Shown: piece after piece, positions 1 to 6,209 of the stretch
Numbering within the stretch: position 1 is the stretch's first letter
How the letters are laid out: the number at the start of each line of letters is the position of its first letter
From: Pseudomonadota bacterium
GTDB lineage: Bacteria > Pseudomonadota > Gammaproteobacteria > Xanthomonadales > Xanthomonadaceae
Reading direction: 5' to 3'
Assembly: GCA_023392975.1 (NCBI GenBank)
Contig: JAEWNA010000036.1
Location: 1-16,418, forward strand
Length of the DNA stretch: 16,418 nucleotides
The notes under the pieces: model-generated
Told to the model about the DNA's origin: nothing
Database searches by the model: none
The model's input: the letters and a program-made list of their open reading frames with translations, nothing else
Program-made: the position numbers and the translations under genes

Positions 1-1068
1 CAATGGCCAGTTGACGGAAATCGTCCGCCCGTGCGCCTCGCCGCGCGATGCCCGTGCGTTGCGCGACAGGGCATAGTGGTCCATGAACCCGTTGGCGGCC
101 GCATAGTCCGCCTGGCCCACGTTGCCGAACGCGCCGACCACCGACGAGAACAGCACCAGGAAGTCGATGTCGCCATCGCCCAGCGCCTGATCCAGGTGCA
201 CCGTCCCCGATACTTTCGGGCCCAGCACCTGCGCGAACGTCGCCGCATCCTTCTTCACCACGAAGGCATCGGACACCATCCCGGCCGCGTGCAGCACACC
301 GTGCAGGCCGCCCTGCGTCCGACGCACCCAATCCACCAGCGACGCCACCGAATCGGCATCTTGCAGATCCACCGTGCGATAGCTCACCCGATCGCCCCCG
401 AGTGCGCGCAGCGCCTCGAGGCGCTCGGCGCGTTCGCCCGTCGCTTCACTGCGGCCGGAAAGCACCACGCTTGCGTGACGCGTCCCGCGCAGGATCTTCT
501 CGGCGAACAGCATGCCGAGACCGCCCAGGCCGCCGGTGATGAGATACACGCCGTGTTCCTTGAAGGCCGGCGGAACCGCTCCGGACCATGCCGGCTGCAC
601 GTCCCAGTGCTCGGCCTGAAGGCCGTCCGCGCCGGATCGCAGGACCGCCAATTGCGGGTGCCGCGCTGCCGCTTCGGCCGCAGCCCACCAGTCCGACGCA
701 ACGTCGATCAAGACCTGGCACCGCAGCTGCGGCTGCTCCAGCATCGCCGTCTTCAGCATTCCCGAAAGCCCGGCGCAAAGCGCATCGTCGGGCCCCGCGA
801 CGACCTGCAGCAGCACCTGGCCTGCAGGCATCGCACGCATGATCGCCTGCAACCGCGCTAAACAGGCCTGCGCGCGTGCCGCATAGCGTGCGCCGGCATC
901 CGCACCGACCAGCGCAGGCGCCAGTTCGACGGAGACGCCCGTCGCCTGCATTCGCGCAACGTCGGCCTCCGACGCCGGTACGCCGCACAGCAGGACATGG
1001 CGCGCCGCCCATGTTTGCGCCACGCCGGCACCCTGCACCGCACGCCATGCCGGGATCGCGCTCAATAT
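1..1068 (-). other. KR-1 domain of gene B (end outside window)
   Basis: Ketoreductase with structural subdomain from about residue 1676 and catalytic subdomain from EHGVYLITGG. Loop ITGGLGGLG lies at 1852-1860. S1983/S1984 are in LFSSVVGAFGN, Y1997 in QADYAAAN, and N2001 is present. HAAGMVSDAF carries Asp at the B-type position. The window ends in SVNWPL near the domain's C-terminus. Confidence 0.93.
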
Positions 1069-4000
1069 TCCCGTCTCAGGCGATGACGTTCCCGCCAGGA
1101 TCCGCGAGACGAAGCTCTCCAGCCGCACGAGCAGCTCGCCGTTTTCGTCGAGCAGATCGATGTCGTGACGCGAAGTCCCGGAGGCCGCGGCTTCCGCCGA
1201 ACGCCGCACCCATGCCCAGGCCGGACCCGCGCATCGCGCATGGACCCGCACCCGCGCCACCGCGAAGGGCAGCCGCCCTCCCGCATCTCCGGAGAGCAAT
1301 CCCACCGCCGCCTGCAGCGCGCCATCGAGCAGACTCGGGTGAAGCACGTAGGCCCCGGCCTCGGGCGATAGCCGCTCCGGCAGCGTCAACCGCGCCAGCA
1401 GTTCGTCTTCGCCCAGCCACGCCTCTTCCAGGGCCTGATGGGCCGGGCCGTACGACAGCCCGAGCGCTTCGAAACGACGATACGCCGATGCGCCCGTCAC
1501 CACGCCGGACGTCATCCGTGCGCGCAACCCCGACAGGGACTGCGCCGCGGGCGGCTCGACCGCCACATAAGCCGCGCGCCCGCTGCAGTGCACCCGGCGC
1601 TGGCCTTCCGCTTCCGTCCATACCTCGTACGCGATTTCGCCGTCGAGCGCGCCGTCGAGGCCGATCGTCGCGGCTTCCCCACCGTGCACCACCAGCGGCT
1701 GCACCCAGACGCAGTCGCGCAGTTCGAGCGTGCCGCCGCGATGCCCTTCGGGCACCGCCAGCGAGAGCGCCGCGCGCGCCATCTCCAGATACGCCACGCC
1801 GGGCAGCACCCGCTCCAGGGTCTCGCCGATGCGGACCCGGTGATCCGAGAGGAACGGTTCAGTGCCGGAAAACACGCTGCGATAGGACTGTCGCCCCAGG
1901 TCGGACACGTTCTCGTGCAGGAGCGGATGCAAGTGCGGGTGCAAGGCGCTCGCGGATGCCCGGCCGTTTTCCCGCGCCGTCGGCACCCAGTACCGCTCGC
2001 GCGAGAACGGGTACGTGGGCACGTTCGCCTGCAGGGGTCGCTGGCCGTGCAGCGCCGCCCAGTCGAGATCGACGCCGGATGTCCACAGCAGGCCGAGCTG
2101 TTCGAGGTCGCCCTCGGCGAATGCCCGTGCGAGCAGATCGCGCGCCGCAGCCGTCTGCCACAGCCGCATCGTCGCGGCCGCAGCCGTTCCGGAGATGCCG
2201 GCCCACACGCGATCCTGCGGCGCGGCGCCTTCGAGCCACTGCGTCAATCCTGCACGCAGTTCCTCGGCATTCTCGACCTGCATGGCGAGCCGCGCCTTCA
2301 TCGGGGTACGACCGACCTGCCAGGCGTGGATCGCATCGGCGAACGCCGTCTCGCCACCATCGGTGTCCAGCCACCCCAGCGCCCTGCGCGCATAATCGCG
2401 CAGGGCTTCGGGCGTCGCTGCGGAAAGAATGAACAGGTGCGGTCCCGGCGCGTGCAAAGGCGCGTGTTGCCGCGGCCAGGCCTGGACGACGACGTGCGCA
2501 TTGGCGCCGCCGGAACCGAAGCTGCTGACACCGGCGATCCAGGACGTCTTCGCCATGCGCCGGGCGCGGTCCAGCACGCGGATGCCGGGCGCGAGCGCGA
2601 TCTTGGGGTTGAGCGAGGCGAAATTGACGGTCGGCGGGAGCAGCCCGTGCCGCATCGACAGCACGATCTTGAGCAGCCCGGCGAGACCGGCGGCGGATTC
2701 CAGATGACCGAGGTTGCTCTTGACCGAGCCGAGGCTGCAGTCGGGCATCGAGGAAGCGTCGCCATCCTGCGCGAAGGCGGACACGATGCCCTGCACTTCG
2801 ATCGGGTCGCCGAGCGAAGTCCCCGTGCCATGCGCTTCGAGGTAGTCGAGCATGTCGGCACGGATGCCGGCGTCCCTCCAGGCGGCGAGCAGGAGCTGTC
2901 GCTGCTGCGCGGGATTCGGAACGGTCAGCCCCGAAGCGAGTCCGCCATGGTTCACCGCCGATCCGCGGATCACCCCATGGATGCGGCGCCCGAGCGCCCG
3001 TGCGCGGTGCACGGGTTCGATCGCGAACATCACCGCGCCTTCCGAGCGGACATAGCCATCGGCGCGGGCGTCGAAGACCTTGCACAGGCCATCGGGCGCC
3101 AGCATGCCGGCCTTGTGGTACGCGAGCGACAGGTCGGGATGACAGATGGCGTTGACCCCGCCGACGAGCGCCGCTTCGCATTCGCCGCGGCGGATCGACT
3201 GGATCGCGGTGTGCAGCGCCACCAGCGAGGAAGAACACGCGGTGTCGACGACCAGGCTCGGGCCGTTGAGATCGAAGAAGTAGGAAATGCGGTTTGCGAT
3301 GACGGACAGCGCGCTGGCCACGCCGAGGTGCGCCTCGACTTCGATGCCGGCGTCCTGCAGCAGGCGGCTGTAGTCGCTGTTGCTGGCGCCGACGAACACG
3401 CCGGTCGCGGAACCCGCAAGATCGGCCGGGCGCAGGTTGCCGTCCTCCAGGCATGCCCAGGCGGTCTCCAGCATCATGCGCTGCTGCGGGTCCATGAGCT
3501 GGGCTTCCGCCGGCGAGATGCGGAAAAAGCCCGCATCGAACGCTTCGATGTCCCGCACGAACCCGCCGCGGTCGATCGCCGGCCAGCGTGCCGGGTCCGC
3601 CCAGGCGCCGCGACTGGAGGGATAGCGTTCGATGCAGGTGTCGCCGCCGATGAGCACCGTCCACAGGGCATCCGGGGATTCGATCCCGCCGGGCAGGCGA
3701 CATGCCATGCCGACGATCGCGATGTCGTTGTCGCTGATGCCGCTCGCCTCCGGAGACACCGACGGAAGCGAAGCGGACACCGCATCGTCATGGATGTCCG
3801 TGGACGTTTGCGCACGAACCGGCCGAGGGGCGGAAGTCCCGTCGTCGGCGGGCTCCGCCAATGCCGCGAGCGCGACTGCGGCCTTCTTTGGCGTGTTGAA
3901 CTCGAAGAAGAACGACGTCGGCAGGCGAATGCCGAGCCGGATCTCGATGCTTTCCTGGAGTTTGAGCAACCCGGCGGAGTCGAGCCCCGCTTCCATGAAC

Positions 4001-6093
4001 GGACGATCGCGCCCGTATCCGCCCGCTTCTCCCTCGAGCAGACGCGCGGTTTCGGCGTCGATGAACGCCAGCAGCGCATCGACGCCCATCGCCCGGGAGG
4101 GCGTGACCACCGTCGCCGCATCGGTGCGTTCGCGCGACGAGAGCCGCGCATCGCGCTGCAGGATGTCGTAGGACACCAGCACGCCGTTGCACTCGTTTTC
4201 GGTGTCTTCCGGGCGATAGCCCGGCACGGGGCCGACGATGTCGGCCCCGTGCACGTGATGGAAGGTCAGGATCGGATCGCGCTCGGCACCGTCGCGGCGG
4301 ATGTAGCGTTCGAAGGCTTCCCCGCGACGCGGGTCGTAGCGTTTGCAGAGCGTGACGCCGACGACCTGGCGAACGCCGGACGTCAGGCTGCAGCGCTGCA
4401 GCATGAATTCGAGCAGCGCGTCGCCGTAGCGCTGGTCCTGCACGTCGGGGTCGACATTCACCGCGAGCAACTGCACGACGGGACCATCGCCACGGTGCAG
4501 CAGGTGCACATCGGCGGCCGTACGCCCGAAAACGGCGTCCGCGGAATCGATGCGCTGGCTGTAGACGACGCCTTGGACACGTCCGTCGCGCTCGAGCACG
4601 AACTGACCCGCAGGATGGCCTTCGATTCTTGCCCGGATCGCAGACGCGCTACTGCGCGTGTGCCGCCAGCACAGCGACTCCAGCTCGCAGAGGCGGTCGA
4701 GATCGGCCGGAAGCGCATGGCGGATGCGGTAGTCCCGGGCGACGAACGCATGAAGACTCGCATCGCAGACCGCAGACTCCGCCGGATAACGCTTCGCGCG
4801 CCCGGCATCGAACAGCCCGACGCGCGCCGCGAGGCAATGGAACGCTTCGGCCGTGATGCATTGTCCGCCCGCCAGTGCCTCGAGGGTGCGCGATCCTGCC
4901 TCGCGAACCCAGTCCGGAGTCTTCGGCATCCGGCTGGCGTGAGGTTGCAACCAGAGTCGCACCGCACAGGCCTCGACCGCCGCCCAGGCGCGCAGGTCCT
5001 CCTGCCATGCCGTCAGCAGCGAAACCGGATCGACGAGGCGCCCCTGCGCATCGAGGCACGGCGGCTGCTCGTCGGCCAGCACATGCAACTCGGCATCCGG
5101 AGCGACCGCTCCGATCCCGGACGCGGGCCGATTCCTGGCGACGACCACGACATGACGGGGTGGCGCGGAATCCGGACCCGGCGCGAAGACGGATGCCGGC
5201 GGCAATTGCTCGCCGGCGAAGAACACAATGTCGGACCCTGCCCGGCCGTCGGCGCCGTGCGCGCCCGCTTGCCACGATCGCAGTGCGCGGCTCGCGATCG
5301 AATCCCCGGCCGCATCGAAGACGGCGATCGATGGAGATGCCGGCCCGGCGTGATCGCGCCAGGAAGCGACGAGGTCGAGCATGTCGTCGATGCAGGCGGG
5401 ATAGCGACCGAGATCGCGATCGAAAGCGCCTCCCGACGTCCGCGGCGCATCGGGCATCAACACGCGCAGTCGGACATCCGGGTGCGCGGCGAGCGACGCA
5501 AGCACCGGCCGATGGCGAACGGCATCGTGCACGGCATTGGAATCCAGGAATTCACGCCCCGCCTCGGTGAACGCGCCGTCCTCGCCGGACCACCCGAGCT
5601 TGACCAGCAGTTTCCTGAGGGTGATCCGCAGGCCTGGCTCGATGCCGCGAAGCGCCTCCTCGCCGTGCACGGGACCGCCGGTACCAAGCGCAGACGCGAC
5701 CATCACCAGCGTGGCGCCCTGGGCGATCGCGAGCGCCATCGCCGAATTCCGGCGCCGGCGGAAAAAAAGCTGCTCGACCGCGCGGGACAAGGCTTCCGCC
5801 GGACGACCCGCAGCGAGGAACGCCTCGGGAGCGGCGCCGTAGAGCAGGCGGGTATCGAAGCATTCGGGCAGGACCGGAAGCTTCGCGTGCGGCACGCGCT
5901 CGGCATCGCGCGCCCTCGGGGCGATCTCGCGCAGCAGGTCGGACAGCAGCGTTGCCGGCATCGTGCGACCGCGCCCCGGGCGGGCCTTGGCGCGCCGGCC
6001 CGTCCGCGAAGACGCGTCCGCCTCATGACGATGGCATGCGTCGAGAACGGCCGCCGTGAAGTAGTCCGAGCAGCACTGAATGGGATCCCGCAT
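1..6093 (-). CDS. trans-AT polyketide synthase with AR-GNAT-ACP loading module (gene B; 3' end outside window)
   Basis: PKS subunit that probably starts the assembly line. The frame runs from ATG at 6093 to the window edge without a stop (2031 residues visible). The start is supported by GAGG seven bases upstream. The next in-frame ATG (codon 45, 5961) has no comparable ribosome binding site. Domains in order are an adaptor or methyltransferase-like region (1-449), GNAT-like (450-644; W476, T581, H615, R627), ACP-1 (670-747, S706), KS-1 (789-1206; C953, H1088, H1130), DH-1 (1389-1666; H1418, D1590, Q1594) and KR-1 (1676 onward; ITGGLGGLG at 1852-1860, Y1997, N2001). No AT is present. In CurA of curacin synthesis and relatives, AR-GNAT-ACP yields acetyl-ACP by decarboxylating malonyl. 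By inference the same happens here, and KS-1 then extends acetyl by one malonyl unit that KR-1 reduces and DH-1 may dehydrate. The module's ACP must lie outside the window. The adaptor looks degenerate, and DH-1 has an insertion in its histidine motif. Confidence 0.96.
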   Translation of the reverse strand, partial: MRDPIQCCSDYFTAAVLDACHRHEADASSRTGRRAKARPGRGRTMPATLLSDLLREIAPRARDAERVPHAKLPVLPECFDTRLLYGAAPEAFLAAGRPAEALSRAVEQLFFRRRRNSAMALAIAQGATLVMVASALGTGGPVHGEEALRGIEPGLRITLRKLLVKLGWSGEDGAFTEAGREFLDSNAVHDAVRHRPVLASLAAHPDVRLRVLMPDAPRTSGGAFDRDLGRYPACIDDMLDLVASWRDHAGPASPSIAVFDAAGDSIASRALRSWQAGAHGADGRAGSDIVFFAGEQLPPASVFAPGPDSAPPRHVVVVARNRPASGIGAVAPDAELHVLADEQPPCLDAQGRLVDPVSLLTAWQEDLRAWAAVEACAVRLWLQPHASRMPKTPDWVREAGSRTLEALAGGQCITAEAFHCLAARVGLFDAGRAKRYPAESAVCDASLHAFVARDYRIRHALPADLDRLCELESLCWRHTRSSASAIRARIEGHPAGQFVLERDGRVQGVVYSQRIDSADAVFGRTAADVHLLHRGDGPVVQLLAVNVDPDVQDQRYGDALLEFMLQRCSLTSGVRQVVGVTLCKRYDPRRGEAFERYIRRDGAERDPILTFHHVHGADIVGPVPGYRPEDTENECNGVLVSYDILQRDARLSSRERTDAATVVTPSRAMGVDALLAFIDAETARLLEGEAGGYGRDRPFMEAGLDSAGLLKLQESIEIRLGIRLPTSFFFEFNTPKKAAVALAALAEPADDGTSAPRPVRAQTSTDIHDDAVSASLPSVSPEASGISDNDIAIVGMACRLPGGIESPDALWTVLIGGDTCIERYPSSRGAWADPARWPAIDRGGFVRDIEAFDAGFFRISPAEAQLMDPQQRMMLETAWACLEDGNLRPADLAGSATGVFVGASNSDYSRLLQDAGIEVEAHLGVASALSVIANRISYFFDLNGPSLVVDTACSSSLVALHTAIQSIRRGECEAALVGGVNAICHPDLSLAYHKAGMLAPDGLCKVFDARADGYVRSEGAVMFAIEPVHRARALGRRIHGVIRGSAVNHGGLASGLTVPNPAQQRQLLLAAWRDAGIRADMLDYLEAHGTGTSLGDPIEVQGIVSAFAQDGDASSMPDCSLGSVKSNLGHLESAAGLAGLLKIVLSMRHGLLPPTVNFASLNPKIALAPGIRVLDRARRMAKTSWIAGVSSFGSGGANAHVVVQAWPRQHAPLHAPGPHLFILSAATPEALRDYARRALGWLDTDGGETAFADAIHAWQVGRTPMKARLAMQVENAEELRAGLTQWLEGAAPQDRVWAGISGTAAAATMRLWQTAAARDLLARAFAEGDLEQLGLLWTSGVDLDWAALHGQRPLQANVPTYPFSRERYWVPTARENGRASASALHPHLHPLLHENVSDLGRQSYRSVFSGTEPFLSDHRVRIGETLERVLPGVAYLEMARAALSLAVPEGHRGGTLELRDCVWVQPLVVHGGEAATIGLDGALDGEIAYEVWTEAEGQRRVHCSGRAAYVAVEPPAAQSLSGLRARMTSGVVTGASAYRRFEALGLSYGPAHQALEEAWLGEDELLARLTLPERLSPEAGAYVLHPSLLDGALQAAVGLLSGDAGGRLPFAVARVRVHARCAGPAWAWVRRSAEAAASGTSRHDIDLLDENGELLVRLESFVSRILAGTSSPETGILSAIPAWRAVQGAGVAQTWAARHVLLCGVPASEADVARMQATGVSVELAPALVGADAGARYAARAQACLARLQAIMRAMPAGQVLLQVVAGPDDALCAGLSGMLKTAMLEQPQLRCQVLIDVASDWWAAAEAAARHPQLAVLRSGADGLQAEHWDVQPAWSGAVPPAFKEHGVYLITGGLGGLGMLFAEKILRGTRHASVVLSGRSEATGERAERLEALRALGGDRVSYRTVDLQDADSVASLVDWVRRTQGGLHGVLHAAGMVSDAFVVKKDAATFAQVLGPKVSGTVHLDQALGDGDIDFLVLFSSVVGAFGNVGQADYAAANGFMDHYALSRNARASRGEAHGRTISVNWPL
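1096..1929 (-). other. DH-1 domain of gene B (insertion at the histidine motif)
   Basis: Dehydratase from HPLLHENV. H1418 is in SDHRVRIGETLERVLPG. Compared with the usual DHxVxGxxxLPG, four extra residues separate the histidine from LPG (G at +5, P at +13 instead of +4 and +9). LSYGPAH and D1590/Q1594 in LLDGALQAA are present. Catalytic His and Asp survive, but the active-site loop is altered, so activity is uncertain. Confidence 0.87.
2476..3729 (-). other. KS-1 domain of gene B
   Basis: First ketosynthase after the loading ACP, from NDIAIVGMACRLPGG to NAHVVVQAW. C953 (TACSSSL), H1088 (EAHGTGTSLGDP) and H1130 (SNLGHLESAAG) give a full triad. Its position predicts an acetyl substrate. The post-KS linker (NVPTYPFSRERYW) leads into DH-1 without an AT. 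Confidence 0.97.
3853..4086 (-). other. ACP-1 (loading ACP) of gene B
   Basis: Carrier protein directly after the GNAT. The phosphopantetheine serine is S706 in AGLDSAGLLKL, and FFFEFNTPKKAA closes the fold. It should hold the acetyl starter before transfer to KS-1. Confidence 0.93.
4162..4746 (-). other. GNAT-like decarboxylase domain of gene B
   Basis: GNAT fold of the CurA type, from FVARDYRIRHA to GVLVSYDI. Key residues by motif and spacing are W476 (LESLCWRHT), T581 (VVGVTLCKRY), H615 (FHHVHGADI) and R627 (GYRPED). The Thr-to-His spacing of 34 matches CurA T355/H389 as I recall it, and W476 lies about where CurA W249 would. These residues support malonyl decarboxylation to acetyl. Supply of the acetyl starter to ACP-1 is inferred from the family. 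Confidence 0.9.
4747..6093 (-). other. adaptor / methyltransferase-like (AR) region of gene B
   Basis: N-terminal region of about 450 residues before the GNAT. In CurA-type loading modules this place holds an adaptor related to methyltransferases. Recognisable elements are the start (CCSDYFTAAVLDAC), a winged-helix-like stretch (ITLRKLLVKLGWSGEDG near residue 155, then FTEAGREFL) and the C-terminal part (LDAQGRLVDP, later AFHCLAARVGLF and RYPAES). The middle (about 230-340) shows no glycine-rich SAM-binding motif and is rich in Ala, Pro and Asp. It is probably non-catalytic and structural. Assignment is from motif memory and position, not a search. Confidence 0.7.
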
Positions 6094-6100
6094 CGCCGTA

Positions 6101-6110
6101 CCTCGTCCTT
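6101..6110 (-). promoter_or_regulatory. ribosome binding site of gene B
   Basis: On the minus strand this reads AAGGACGAGG. The GAGG ends seven bases before the ATG at 6093, a normal Shine-Dalgarno spacing, and decides the start codon. No convincing -35/-10 promoter is visible in the 116-bp spacer, which fits co-transcription with gene A. Confidence 0.75.
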
Positions 6111-6116
6111 TCGTGG

Positions 6117-6134
6117 CGGCGCGCAGGCGCGCCG
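6117..6134 (-). repeat. GC-rich hairpin in the gene A-gene B spacer
   Basis: The arms 6117-6124 and 6127-6134 are perfect 8-base complements (cggcgcgc / gcgcgccg) around AG. In RNA the real loop would be at least four bases, leaving about seven G-C pairs. It lies 6 bases upstream of the ribosome binding site region of gene B. No U-tract follows on the minus strand, so it is unlikely to terminate transcription. It could influence mRNA processing or gene B translation. Confidence 0.45.
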
Positions 6135-6195
6135 TGCTTTCTTGCCGATTCGATCGTCCTTCCTCCCCGCGGCAGGCGCCCGGACCGCAGCGCCC

Positions 6196-6207
6196 GCCGT
6201 CGACGGC
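6196..6207. repeat. 12-bp perfect palindrome after the gene A stop
   Basis: gccgtcgacggc is self-complementary and lies two bases beyond the gene A stop codon. It could form a small stem in the transcript. It has no loop and no following T-run, so it is not a standard terminator. In GC-rich DNA a chance palindrome of this size is plausible. Confidence 0.35.
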
Positions 6208-6209
6208 GA

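Noticed and set aside
1859..3703. A 614-codon open frame on the minus strand
   Set aside because: It is out of frame with KS-1. The correct frame over the same DNA gives TACSSSL, HGTGTSLGDP and NLGHLE, while this one gives an Arg/Gly-rich translation.
5959..5961. Alternative ATG start for gene B at codon 45
   Set aside because: No Shine-Dalgarno sequence precedes it, whereas the ATG at 6093 has GAGG at seven bases and adds a plausible adaptor N-terminus.
6117..6134. Rho-independent terminator between the genes
   Set aside because: The stem is strong but no U-tract follows on the transcribed strand, and both genes share direction with a short gap, so an operon is more likely.
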